Positions 11,001-21,953 of a stretch of DNA of 64,000 bases are shown here, piece by piece. The stretch lies in NCBI GenBank assembly GCA_031216915.1, contig CM062289.1:443309587-443373586 (forward strand), in the 5' to 3' direction. This DNA is from Pictodentalium vernedei. Its lineage: Eukaryota > Mollusca > Scaphopoda > Dentaliida > Dentaliidae. Made by a program: the position numbers and the translations under genes. Position 1 is the first letter of the stretch. Each line of letters opens with the position of its first letter. The notes under the pieces are model-generated. The model was given only the letters and a program-made list of their open reading frames with translations. It did no database searches and was not told where the DNA came from.

Positions 11001-11454
11001 CACAGTAAAAACTAAAGTGTTAAAACTGATACCGTCAAGGTGTTAAACCCATTCTAACTCTTAGGGTTTGATTTTAACACTCAAAGTGCAATGCTTTAAG
11101 CACTTAGACATTACAATCGTCAGACATCTGAAACTTGGATGGATGGCACTTTCCATGTGTCTAGCATTGGTGGTTCTTCCAGAATCGTCCATAATTTGAT
11201 TTGCGCTTGGTGGGTACATAATTAAAAGGACACAACGCAGATGACGCGGATCAGGCTCGAGAGTTCGAGCCTGATCCGCGTCATCTGCGTTGTTTCCTTT
11301 TAAGTATCGCGACATTCCACTTGTCAAGTGGTATTATTGTAACACCTGTCAAGTTCTGGGATATCTACACTTGAACAAAGTGCTAGTTCAGTACTTAGTA
11401 AGTGTTAAATACAGCACTTCAAGTGTAGTTTTTAACACTTTAGTTCTTAGCGTG
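11001..11454. mobile_element. TA-flanked MITE with CTAAAAACTAAAG ends (copy 1)
   Basis: Ends CACAGTAAAAACTAAAGTG and its inverse CTTAGCGTG. The right side has TA and the left CA. Copy 2 at 45351-45807 has TA on both sides and is very similar throughout. The centre is a hairpin around GCGGATCAGGCTCGAG. A TA target suggests the Tc1/mariner superfamily, but this is inference. The open frame inside it is not a gene. Confidence 0.8.
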
Positions 11455-11459
11455 TAGGG

Positions 11460-11830
11460 TTCTCCCGGTTATCATACCCAACCCATATGTCAAATTTGGT
11501 TTGGCCTAGCGGAGCTTTCAGGGGAAAACGAAAACCAAGTTGATTTGTAAGTTGAAGGTCACTGTGACTTTAACCTTATGTACAAGGACCTCAAAATAAA
11601 GAGTTTTTTCTCTCATCATACCCAACCAGCATGTGAATTTTTGTTTCAAACGGCCAAGCGGATTTTTTTATTAAAGAGCAGAGACCAACTCCTTGAAAAA
11701 CTTTGAAAAAAAATGTGTTCACAGACTGTATAATTTCAAAGTCAGGCTGTATCCAACCACTGGTTCGGAAAATCTGGATAGAGATCAATCCGGACGGACG
11801 ACGGACGGACAACCCATTTATAGAATACGA
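11460..11830. repeat. Old dispersed repeat with AAGGTCA units, continued
   Basis: Continues the repeat at 10380-10716: AAGTTGAAGGTCACTGTGAC, CCTCAAAATAAAGAG and a terminal GGACGGACGACGGACGGAC block. Such GGACGGAC ends are frequent in marine invertebrate repeats. Confidence 0.5.
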
Positions 11831-12116
11831 CCGTTTTTTTAAACGGGCATATAAAAAGCGAGTCGCTAACGGGTATTTGTATATTTGCCGATATTTTTAC
11901 TGTTACAAGACTACAAAATGTGGCACACTGGTCTCCACACAACTGAATTTCTAGAATGCTTGTTGGTCATAAATAAATAGAGGATATGGAATGAGTGTTT
12001 TTCTCATATAATATTTATGAAACGAGTCTAAGAATTTTCCGTTTTGGCGAGCCTCTGGCACCTCATTTCATATTCTATTTATCATATGACACACACACGC
12101 ACAAATTAGCCACTTT
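11831..12116. other. No recognisable feature
   Basis: Unique-looking AT-rich sequence between the old repeat and the next MITE. Confidence 0.35.
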
Positions 12117-12120
12117 TTAA

Positions 12121-12336
12121 CCCATCACCTAACTTGAGTTGCAGACGGCACTTGAAAAAACATCCTCGTGTGACTAAAAATTTTCATTTTTTGCTTCCAA
12201 ACCAAAACATAGGTTATGACCCCTCATTGGAACGAGCTCGTCGAGCTCGTTCCAAAGAGGGGTCATAACCTATGTTTTGGAAGCAAAAAGTGAAAATATA
12301 AAAAAAATGAATGGCGTTTTTCTTGTAGGTAAAAGA
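12121..12336 (+). mobile_element. piggyBac-like MITE, subfamily B, diverged
   Basis: A 216 bp copy with ends CCCATCACCTAAC and GTAGGTAAAAGA and TTAA on both sides (12117-12120, 12337-12340). It has the central hairpin AACGAGCTCGTCGAGCTCGT. The ends have drifted, so it is older than the copy at 59362. Confidence 0.8.
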
Positions 12337-12389
12337 TTAAAACAATATAATCCTCCCTAAATAGGACAGATAACGTAAATTCTCCCTAC

Positions 12390-12563
12390 TGAAATTATGC
12401 AAATGTGACCCAGTTGTATTTTGTTTTGCCAATCAAATTGTCCAGTTTTGAATTTGACCAATGAAAGCTCCCAACTCTAATTATGCAAATTATCAAAATG
12501 TGGCCCAGTTGTATTTTCTTCAGCCAATCAAATTGTCTAGTTTTGAAATTGACCAATGGAATT
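12390..12563. repeat. Two-copy tandem repeat, about 87 bp unit
   Basis: The block AATTATGCAAAT, CCCAGTTGTATTTT, CCAATCAAATTGTC and TTGACCAATG occurs twice in direct orientation (about 12393 and 12479). The SINE at 12564 inserted at the end of the second unit. Confidence 0.7.
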
Positions 12564-12934
12564 ATTTATTTATTATTTATTTATTGATGTTTAAGGTCAC
12601 ACATTTATGCACAATGGCTAATCATGACCGTGACAGTTTTACGGGTGGAGGAAGCCGGAGTACCCGGAGAGAACCACCGAGCAACGACGAGCAGCTGCCA
12701 GCCCGCCAACATCGTAACTCGGCACTGCAGCACAGGCAGGGTTAGATTGGTTGAAGACATGCGTACCATCGACGTGCAGTACGCCTTAGTACACGGCGTC
12801 ATCGTGCCCCCACAAGGGCAATGGGGGTGAAGTGTCTTGCCCAAGGACACAACGCGGTTGCCGCAGGTGGGATTCGAACCGAGGACCTCTCGGCTTGCAG
12901 CCTGCACCTCTGCCTACTGAGCCACCGCGCCCCC
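12564..12934 (-). mobile_element. tRNA-derived SINE, full length, type 1 tail
   Basis: On the minus strand, the head GGGGGCGCGGTGGCTCAGTA has an A-box-like TGGCTCAGTAGG and a B-box GGTTCGAATCC. The core has CTTGGGCAAGACACTTCACC and the tail is TGTGACCTTAAACATCAATA plus AAAT units. The TSD ACCAATGRAATT (12552-12563, 12935-12946) has one mismatch. The tRNA species is unclear because the anticodon region is diverged. Confidence 0.85.
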
Positions 12935-12946
12935 ACCAATGAAATT

Positions 12947-14184
12947 GATGGAAGGCTTTATTTATCACTGGTTAATATGAAAACAAAATATCAAATGTTT
13001 AACGTGAACAAAACGGACGAGTGATATGATAAAACAGTGTCTCAAACGTCGCCATCTTGTAATTGTTGCTATACGGAAACAATGTTCAACAAAATTCTAG
13101 TTATTACTGATGAACGTTGAGTGCCGAGATTAGAAAGCCAATACCCTGTTACTAGTTTTCGTGCCAGGCTTTCGTTTGGTGATGTGAACAGTCACAGCGT
13201 AACAGCTTTCGCATCATCAAACATCATCTAAGGAAGGACTTACCACGCTGACTGACACGACGCCGTCTTGAGACGTAGCAAATTGAGTTGTGATGTTTCT
13301 CGGAAATCTAGTTGGATATTGATATGTGATGTGGCGTGGCCGAAAAGGCGTTGTCCGTTGCATGCATGTGTTTTGACGGCATAGTATAATAGTCGGTGCT
13401 ACTGCTTTGCGCCATCCCAAACCGTCCACACACGCGCATCTGAGTACCTTCTAAAACTCAACATCAAGGACACGACCCTTTTTGTCTCCATTTTCATTTT
13501 CCAAACTATGGTGGATCCCGCACTTCTATGCCACGCTTTTTCCAGTTTCACTGAGCTCCCAGTCTCACTACCCATTCTTAGCCCCACACATCCTAAGCTC
13601 TCATCCCAGTTGTGTCACACCTGTATTGTGTATTCAGGACGAAATTAGTCGGAAAAAATAGAGCTGAAGGGGGCAAGTATATAGCTTAATGGAATTCATA
13701 CTTTGAATGAGTAACTGTTAATGAAAGAAATTTGTCGCGCTTGCCTTGTTATTGTTCTTCTTGTTTGTATTTAAGGGGGTTGAGGACCGACGGAGCCAAA
13801 CTATGAATGGGTCGAATTTGTTCCAATGTGCTTTGCCTGATAAGTAATTGCGTTCCCAATGACTCACCAGTTTGAACAATGCGGATAACAGTTTCTACAA
13901 ATCTCGTAAGGTCTGTACAAGCTATATAACAGTCGCGCCAGTCCCATCACAAAGAACATCTGACAAACTAACTGAATTTGTGGATTTGTATTCCACTAAA
14001 GAATTCGCACCATTCGGTCAGATCTGACACAGATAACTGGAACTTTTTTATCACGCTGAATGCGATAATTAACTCCATACATACAGCTGTCAAATTTCTA
14101 CACTCACCTTCTTGATCAAAGTTTGTTGGTGGTTAGAATAGGCGAAGGCCACTAAACTGACTGATATTGAAACGAAGTTTATGA
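12947..14184. other. No recognisable feature
   Basis: About 1.2 kb with short open frames in both directions, none matching a known family. No repeat seen. Confidence 0.4.
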
Positions 14185-14301
14185 TCCACATTCAGGGGCA
14201 TGGCGACAGGGGTGGGGGTGGGGGGTGTCACTCCTCCCCCAATCCGGGCCAAAATTTCCTATAGTTGGAAATTCGGAGGGCAAGTCATGAGTAGTTGGAA
14301 A

Positions 14302-14849
14302 TAGAGCTGTCACGATTTTTTAATTTAGGAATCGATTAATCGTCGCAAATAATCGATTATAATCGATGAATCGTACATAGATGACCCCGTCCCCACATTT
14401 CCCTCTTTTTAAGTTGTTAAAAATGAAGTTCAAGTCAGATGACCTTCCTCAAGTAAACAAAGAAGACGATCCTCTTTTAGGTACATTCAAAGGTTTGATG
14501 TTCTGAACTTTTGAACCGTCAGTGTAATAATCAAGACCGGTCGTCAGTTGAGAACTTCGCAAGTTCGCAACTGCCGACCGGTCTTGATTATTACACTGAC
14601 GGTTCAAAAGTTCAGAACATCAAAGCTTTGAATGTTCCTAAAAGGCAAATGCTTCTAACGGCTTCTTGAGATTTAACGTCGACGTTCTTGACCCTTTACC
14701 TTAAGAAACAATAGTTTTTTTCAATTTTTTTTAATTATTAAACGTCTAAAACGGGGTAAAATTTACCGATTTTTCGACAACGAAAAATACTAATCGATTT
14801 CGGCGTGATCGATCAGCAATCGAAGAATCGAATAATCGTGACAGCCCCA
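14302..14849 (+). mobile_element. hAT-like MITE, TAGGGCTG family (copy 2), nested
   Basis: Ends TAGAGCTGTCACGATT and CGTGACAGCCCCA with a perfect 8 bp TSD GTTGGAAA (14294-14301, 14850-14857) inside the CAGGGGCGTGG element. The central hairpin around GACCGGTCGTCAGTTG is intact. Confidence 0.9.
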
Positions 14850-15287
14850 GTTGGAAATTCCATCTATCTGGATTTTAGAGCTTCTTTGGTGATGATTACT
14901 TCCCAACATTCCAACTCGATTTCAAATCGGTACAAATTCCATCTGTTACTGTTATCCGGAGTTAATTCCATCATTCATAGTTACAAAATGACGAAACATC
15001 AAAAAAGATCTGATTCAATGTTAGGATAGTGTGAATTGCACAAAGTTCTCAGCTTGAGTAGTTGTTTAGCACATATTCAATTCCCAGAATAATGCCAAAT
15101 AATAATAATATAATAATTCTATCATAAATGTGTTGGTATTTCAGTTACTAGAATTAGTTTTATGCCCTTAATTTCATGGCTTTATTTTCAAAAGTTTTCT
15201 CGATAGTGAATTGCCAACTGGGGAGGGACCGGGAGGGGGATTCACCCTCCCGACCCCTCCTCTAGTTTGAAATTCACTACCCTACAC

Positions 15288-15853
15288 TAGTACTCAAACG
15301 ATTAGTCGACTAGTCGATGTCGACTCTGGGCAAACCAGTAGTCAACTCTCAATTGTTCAGTCGACTAGTCGGAGGAGTTCAAGCTTTTATGTAAATAGTA
15401 TCCCTTCTGTGCCACTGTCAGACAGTTTGAACAGCAATATTGGGCAATCGGTGTATATCTATTGCCATCTAATAGTAGTGACAGTAGTTTGTTTTAACTG
15501 GTACTAGTAGAGTGCTGAATTATTTTGGGCTATCATGATATGTTATTAATTTGCCTTGTTGCGATTTATGGGAGAGTGCCTATAGGCACTCTCCCATAAG
15601 TCGCAACAAAGCAAATTAAATAAGACTATATAATGTCACTCTTAGCATAATTAGAAGCACATTAACAGAATAATGTTCCAGTAAGTTGTTGTATGTGAAT
15701 GCCCAAGTGAAGCCAAATTTGGACCTTCAGCACTCTACCGGAACACCAACACTGTTATAAGGAGACAAGTTATCACCAATGACTAGTCGAAGTCGACTTG
15801 ACTTTTGGGTATTGACTAGTCGACTTTGGAATTCACTAGTCGTCTGAGCACTA
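15288..15853. mobile_element. hAT-like MITE with TAGTGCTCAGACGACTAG ends, nested
   Basis: The 566 bp element starts TAGTACTCAAACGATTAG and ends GTCGTCTGAGCACTA. The 8 bp TSD CCCTACAC/CTCTACAC has one mismatch. Subterminal GTCGACTAGTCGA motifs are repeated. The centre is a hairpin of about 35-base arms (GGGAGAGTGCCTATAGGCAC). It lies inside the element at 14193-15891. Confidence 0.8.
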
Positions 15854-15899
15854 CTCTACACCCCCATCGGAAACTTCTAGCCACGCCCCTGTCCACATT

Positions 15900-16675
15900 T
15901 ATGGTGAGAACTCCCCTACACTTTTCAGGGCCGTAACTGTCTTGAGAGATAGGGAATTGGTATGTAACTCATGCTTGTCCATCCACACTAATTTGTCACA
16001 TTTCTGTGTTTCTGTGGCAATAATTCAGGTAAGAAATCTACAATAATTGAAATTAGCCTTTCCGAAATGTCGAGATTGTCGTGGTTTATCACGGTACTGT
16101 CGATTGGCGTAACTAAGTTCTATGCCTGGGCCGCATAAAGCAGGAATTCCACCAGGCATAGTCCTGGGACCGAGCCGCTGGACTGAAAACTGTATAGTTT
16201 TGTGGAAGGTGGCCCTGACGGGAGTCGATCCCACGTCTACGATATCCAATCGCCCAGTCGTATATGTTCTGTCATAAATGCTACTGCTTGAAAAAGGCGA
16301 CATTTTCATTCATTGATATCGAACGCGATTTACTGCAGCGTGAACGGAGAGATAATCTCAAGCGACGTTGGTTCTCAAATTCACTAATTTATATAGTTCA
16401 AATCAACGAAGATGCATAAAGCTTCGGAGTAAATCGGCACAAAATTTCATCGCGGCCATCCCCGCAACCCTGTTTGGCATGTTGATAATGTCGAAACCTT
16501 AATCCGCGGTAAGTTTCATCCAAGATTGGACGAGAAAGATCAACAATTTCACAAAAAATAATTTACTTGGAAAAACTGATTAAAACAATAAAAATGATAC
16601 TCGTGGACCGATAAAATTTTGTCGAAAAGAGGCGCATTCGTTTTCAACTTGTTTCGAAGCAACGTTATGTTTTTC
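15900..16675. other. No recognisable gene
   Basis: A CAGGTAAGA sequence at about 16026 matches a splice donor, but no coding frame supports an exon. GGGATCGACTCCC near 16215 on the minus strand resembles a tRNA B box without an A box or cloverleaf. Confidence 0.35.
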
Positions 16676-16680
16676 TACAG

Positions 16681-18272
16681 TGTCGGGGCAAAGCCAGCCT
16701 AAATATAGGGGCAAGGGGCCTCATATTTAAAGATACTGTAAGTTCAAAATATATTCCGCATCAAGGCGAAAAACCTACATGAATTTCACTTCTCTGTAAA
16801 GCTGGAAAAACACACGTGGTGTATATCCAGCTTTAGCGCAGGGACCCAGGGGAGAAACGGTATGTTAGATAAGGTCTGATCTCATTTAATTTATACAGTA
16901 GTCGGAGTCTTACGAGACGTAATCGGTTTTCGTCACGGCCAATTGAGAAACGAGATTTTAAAACGATAGAAATGTCTGTCGTGTCGTCACCTGATCATTA
17001 GTTATAGCAATGCGTGTCAGGAACGAATCATCGTTAAGTCACGCGTGAGATGACTTGTATTGATTCTGCCTCGATATACGTCATCTCCCACCGTTTTGAC
17101 AGGTGGACAGATGAGCGTCGGTCCACCTGACAGTTTAGGGTAAAAAGTATATATATACCTGGAAGGGCAGAGCATTAGACACACACTTGGGGTCACACAC
17201 ACGTTGGTGAAGTCCAGGACAGGCGGACTCTGTTTCCTGGCATAAGGGTACCTTCGATCACAGGACCCTAAAACGGCTGGAATCGCCAGAGAGGGCATTC
17301 CATGATTGCTTTAGCTTAGCGTTGATAGGCGGCTACGGGGCCGAATTCGTGAGAAGGAACACCCCAGGTGGAACGTTAAAGTTTAGATTGTCGAGTAGCA
17401 GGTATCGGCCTGCAATAGTCAGAAGTGTAGGTTAATTGTATTGTGCGTATTAACCCTTTGAAGCGTCAGCCTGATTGCGTTCTGAGTAGTTTATTTTGCT
17501 GTCGGAACATCGTAATACCGACTGGAGATCGGTGTGAGTGACAATTTCGCCCTAGCACAAAAAGGGGCATCTGTGAATCGTGAATTCAACCAGGAACGGT
17601 GGATATTTCAATAGGACTTTCACGGAGGACTTTCAAAAGGCACATAAGGTATGAGTAGACAATATCTGACCCAAATCAGAAGTACGGTGGTTTATAGATG
17701 ACGAACATTGCTGGTCGGAACCCTCCGACAGCCAGAGGTACAGTTACGCGCAGAAGTTGACATTTGAGCCTAAGCGGGTGAAGCTCTTATGGCGAGCTCA
17801 CAGTAATAACATTTCAGATTTGTGAAGCTCTTATGGCGAGCTCACGGTAGTAACATTTCCAGTGTGTAGACTATAGTGCCAGTACAGGGCTATAGAATGA
17901 CTATATGATTGTTTAGAATTATTTAACCGTAGTGACCCATTTTCTGTGAAAAGAATTGAATTGTTGATTGTTGAAATATTGAAACGGATTTATTTTTATG
18001 TGTAAATAAAAGAATCGTTGTTACTTTGAATCATTCTTTCCATTATACAGCCTAAAGTGATTAGGAATCACACCTAACGGAAATCGAACCCATTTCAGGC
18101 CAATTTGGCAGAGAAGGAATCACGGCGTCGGTCTAACTCAGCTCTCTGCGCCGAGTTCGCGACACTTGGATTCCGACCCTCCACGTTGGTCTAATTTTCC
18201 CGCAACTTCATCAGCGGGAATAAATAACCCCACGTCAGCCCAGGCCTTACGGGGCCTCAGGAGTCCCTGACA
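16681..18272 (+). repeat. 5' LTR
   Basis: Begins TGTCGGGGCAAAGCC and ends AGTCCCTGACA. The body contains a direct repeat GTGAAGCTCTTATGGCGAGC (about 17778 and 17822) and a TATATATA motif near 17148 that could be part of a promoter. Where transcription starts cannot be decided from the sequence. Confidence 0.95.
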
Positions 18273-18277
18273 TTGAT

Positions 18278-18295
18278 TGGCGAGCGCTACCAGGA
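18278..18295 (+). promoter_or_regulatory. Probable primer binding site
   Basis: TGGCGAGCGCTACCAGGA lies five bases after the 5' LTR and begins with TGG, the complement of a tRNA CCA end. The tRNA was not identified. Confidence 0.5.
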
Positions 18296-18590
18296 TATTT
18301 CTAAAAGGTAAAAAATGGCTATATAGAAATTTTGTTTTATTTTAATGGCGGTTCTGTTTAGGTTTTGACGCGTTCGGTCAGTTGATGCCGTTCAAGGGTT
18401 TAATATCGCAATACAGTAGTCCCCAAAAGGATACTTAATAGCCACTATAACTGCGGTAGGTTTCAGAATATTTGGTGCGTTTAATTACGTTAAATTACAG
18501 AGGTAAATTAAGATTAATTGCCATATTTTTTTTTTCTTTTCCTTCTTCGTTCTTTCTGACGAGTGTTGAAGATAGAAAGAAAAAATCAAA

Positions 18591-19835
18591 ATGGATGTTG
18601 TTACACCCCTCGCCCAACTGGTATCATTAGGCAAGGAAATGGGCCTTGAGGGGGCAGAACTTCATAAGTTCGTTAAAGATGAGCAGAAACGTGAGGCCAA
18701 GGAGATTGCCTTACGTAATGACGCAAGAGAGAGAGAAGCCCAATTAGAACGAGAGCGTGAGAAAGACGCAAGAGAGGCGAGGGAGAGAGAAGCCCAATTA
18801 GAACGAGAGCGTGAGAAAGACGCAAGAGAGGCGAGGGAGAGAGAAGCCCAATTAGAACGAGAGCGTGAGAAAGACGCAAGAGAGGCGAAAGAGAGAGAGA
18901 TTCAATTAGCAAATGAGGCGAGAGAGAGGGAAGCCCAATTAGCAAGGGAGGCAAGGGAGGCAGAGCGAGAGCTCGAACAACAGAGGCACGAGAGAGAATT
19001 AGAGCTCCTCAGAGCAAGGGCCGATGTGGAGAATGAAAGTCGGCGCTCAGGGGATGGGAGTGCAGGGGTAGCAATTCATGCCCCACGCCCCCATCTCGCT
19101 CATTTCAATGAAAACACAGATGACTTGGACTCGTACTTGGAGAGGTTCGAGCGTTTTGCCTCCAGTCAAATGTGGCCAGAAGACACATGGGCTATGTGCT
19201 TGAGCCCTTTGTTGTCAGGTAAAGCCCTCGAGGCTTATACCAGTATGCCTCCTGCACTTCTTAACGACTACAGTGAGCTGAAGAATGCCATCCTTCGGAG
19301 ATACCAGCTCACTGAAGAAGGATTCCGGACCAAGTTCCGAGAAATTAAGCAGGAGAAGGGAGAAACAGTACCTCAGTATTTTGCCCGAGCTAGGCGGTAC
19401 TTTGACCGCTGGACTGATCTCGCAGAAGTGAATGAGTCGTATGGAGCCCTGCGAGATCTATTTCTCCGAGAGCAGTTTTTAACTACATGATCCAAGGAAT
19501 TGGGCCTGTTCATCAAGGAAAGGGGTCCGCCCACCTATGATGAGATGGCAACTGTGGCAGAACGCTACATCGAGGCCCACGGTGGGAGTGTAAACGCACC
19601 CAAATTGGCTAGGGGTGGGGCAAACGGGTTGGCAATGGCACCCGTAAGGCAACACCACCCCGACCCTCCTGCGTCGCAGACCAGCCGGAAGGGGAGCGCT
19701 CCCAAGGACACCACTTGTTTTATCTGCAACAAGCGGGGTCATATTGCCAGGGACTGCTGGCAGAAGCAGGTAAGGACCACTGGGAACATTAGACCACCTC
19801 AGCAGGGGGCCGGGAACGCAGCGCCAAGGGGTTGA
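18591..19835 (+). pseudogene. gag-like region of the LTR element
   Basis: Starts MDVVTPLAQLVSLG. The N-terminal third is a highly charged coiled coil built on an 18-residue repeat (DAREAREREAQLEREREK, about three copies). A Retrotrans_gag-type capsid segment follows (LDSYLERFERFA, LLSGKALEAYTSMP, YFARARRYFDRW) and then a CCHC zinc knuckle CFICNKRGHIARDC near 19713. Gag proteins package the element's RNA into particles. The region is largely open but counts as broken, as noted for the whole element. The assignment of the capsid segment is from motif resemblance. Confidence 0.8.
19713..19754 (+). other. CCHC zinc knuckle of gag
   Basis: CFICNKRGHIARDC has the spacing C-X2-C-X4-H-X4-C, the nucleic-acid-binding knuckle of retroelement nucleocapsids. 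Confidence 0.9.
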
Positions 19836-19985
19836 AAGTACGGTGACCGCGTATATCCAGGGCCCAGTAGGCAGACGGCAGCGTTCTGTCAAACTATCGG
19901 TCCAGAACACAGTCCCCTTCGGGAATGTATACAAGAGGGAGAATTAAGGCTGGAAGGCGGGAAGGTTGTCCCGATAATAAGTGGC

Positions 19986-20330
19986 ATGTGTGAGAGGCTC
20001 ACAACTTCGCAGGAGAAGGTTGATATGCCAGTGTACCCAGGGTATGTGGGACAAAGGGAGATCCGTCTGCTCCGGGATTCTGGGTGCTCCTCTGCAGCGG
20101 TTAGAAGGCAACTGGTTGACGACAAGCAATTGTTGGGTCGAGACCATTTGTGTATTTTGATAGATGGGACCGTTAGAAGGTTCCCCATCGCGAGGATAAC
20201 GGTGGATACCCCATTTTATCGTGGCGAAGTGGAAGCCATGTGCATTGAATCACCTGTGTATGACCTGGTCATAGGTAATATCCCAGGGGTGAGGGCAAGC
20301 CCTGATGAGTTATGGTCCAGGGGTAGGGGG
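19986..20330 (+). CDS. Aspartic-protease-like region of the LTR element
   Basis: The frame contains LLRDSGCSSAAV, matching the D-S/T-G active site of retropepsins, and SPVYDLVIGNIPG, resembling the C-terminal hydrophobic G-D/N motif of Gypsy-type proteases. It lies directly after gag, the normal order. After about 20330 the frame becomes basic and low in complexity with no polymerase motif. It is part of a fossil element and its function is not claimed. Confidence 0.65.
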
Positions 20331-21942
20331 CCAAGTTATGGCCCAACGAGGGCAAAGGAAGTTCAAGTCGGTGGGCAAGGACCCCCGGCGGTTGCACTCG
20401 GTAACGTACCGAGTAAGGAAGGGAAGGTTCCCAGGGGGAACCAGTCCGATGGTCCAGGGGATGGCCCCTACACGACGAAATGTCGCAAAGTTTCAAGGGA
20501 GACGACTCCTGTCCAATTAGGGAGAAGGGGCCGCAGGCGGTCCAGGCTAAACGCCAAACGGCGAGGGAACCCAATGGGGTCATTGGGGAAAGACCCTCAA
20601 GCAAATTTATGTGGGGAGTTGAGCTCCCCCAGAAGTCGGTGTCACCTGTGTGGAGAGGGGAGGCCAGACCCACGCAAATGGCTGGGCAAACTCCTCCAGA
20701 ATTGAGAGGGCACGGGTCAACACAAGTTGAGTGTGTCAAAGTGGATGGGACCGCTAAGGTGGGCGCCCAGGTGACCGAGAAAAGGGTCCACAAATCAAAG
20801 GAGAAGCATCCTAGGTGGCGGAGACCACGTAGAGAGTGCCGGGGGCGCACAGCGCCCAATGTGCGCAAGAAGTCGTCGCAATGGACCGGGGGGTCGACGG
20901 CACAAGGGCCAAGGACGGCCAGTGTCGTTCGAACGACGGTAATCGCCGGGACGAGTGAGCCTGGGGGATATAGCGCCAAGGGAAGCTCTTGGGAATGCGA
21001 CAACGACAGGGTATGGGGACCCTGGTGGAATACCCGTAGAAATGACGGGGCGAGAAGTAGAGGTGTGTCAAGGGTTACCCAAGGGGATACTGGGAACCGG
21101 GACCCTACCAATGGTCGGTGGTTATGAAGAAGCAATAGTTGGGTGGCTGTGGGCCTGGTGTCTGGGACGGGGGCTCCAGTCGCAAATATTTTTGTGGGTG
21201 AGGTGATGAGTTTCGTAAACCCGGTGTTAAGGCCCGGAAGAAATTTTCTTATTTTTTAGTATTTTTATTGCTCTGACTGCTGACTAGAGTTGGTTGTGAG
21301 TACGAATGTGAGATACACTGCCCTGTCTGTCGCGTGTGCGTGGATGGGGAGCATGTGTGTCGAGTTTTGTAAGTGTGGGATACACTAACCCCGTCTGTCG
21401 CAAAGGCGCGGTCGGGAAATCTGTGTGTTGAATGTGTGAGTGTGTGAGGCACAATTTTAACCCCCTGGTCGAGCTTTGCGAGGGTGAGGCTCAACATAAT
21501 GCAGGGGTCGTTTGCCCCTTCACAAGACATAGGGGAACGGGAGGCGAAGTTACACTCCGTTGGAATTAACCCATCTGACGCAAAGGCGCGGACGGTGTTA
21601 CTCGTCGGAGTGAGTGCCAAGTGACTGTTTGCAAAATGGGCGAACGTGTATAAAAATGTGTATGTTTGGGTGTAAATATATAGTATTACAGAGAGAGAGA
21701 GTGCTGCAAATCTAAGAATAAGGCTACTCTCCATATGTAAACCCGCAAAACGGGAGCATGTGGTAGCGTGTGTGTCGTGGGAATCGGTATGGCCGACGCA
21801 TGAGCCCGGTCATGAACCCCACGACCACTAAGGCACGGTTTTGTAGTCTTGAACATGATGGGTAGATTGTAAAAAGGTGTGAGAGGCGAACGTGCGTGGC
21901 TTTGCCCCTCGTGTTTTAAGAGATACACAGGGTGTTTCTCTC
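20331..21942. other. Interior of the LTR element without recognisable domains
   Basis: This 1.6 kb lies where reverse transcriptase, RNase H and integrase would be expected, and none is recognisable on either strand. The first part is rich in G and charged codons; the last 700 bases are AT/GT-rich with CACACAC-like repeats on the minus strand. The large minus-strand frame 20269-21135 is antisense to gag/protease-side sequence and is not supported as a gene. Confidence 0.6.
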
Positions 21943-21952
21943 GGGAAGGGAG
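21943..21952 (+). promoter_or_regulatory. Probable polypurine tract
   Basis: GGGAAGGGAG lies immediately before the 3' LTR, the usual place for plus-strand priming. Confidence 0.6.
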
Positions 21953-21953
21953 T

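Larger units (their letters stand above)
14193..15891. mobile_element. hAT-like element, CAGGGGCGTGG family, carrying two nested MITEs
   Basis: Ends CAGGGGCATGGCGACAGGGG and TCTAGCCACGCCCCTG with a perfect 8 bp TSD TCCACATT (14185-14192, 15892-15899). With the two nested elements removed, it is collinear with the copy at 34910-35630. A GC-rich hairpin (GGGAGGGACCGGGAGG) lies near 15215-15280. No transposase is visible. Confidence 0.85.

Noticed and set aside
11061-11327. Open frame in the TA-flanked MITE, repeated at 45411-45680
   Set aside because: Both copies are open only because the two MITEs are near-identical. No domain, and the frame crosses the hairpin.
16200-16275. tRNA-like B box on the minus strand
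   Set aside because: No A box, no acceptor stem pairing and no terminator-like T run in the right place.
18673-18954. Minus-strand frame with repeated LLRLSHALVLIGLLS
   Set aside because: It is the reverse strand of the gag coiled-coil repeat, so its periodicity is inherited.
20269-21135. Long minus-strand open frame (288 codons) inside the LTR element
   Set aside because: It is antisense to the protease side of the element, is proline/leucine-rich by composition and shows no known domain. Best explained as a frame shadow of GC-rich sequence.
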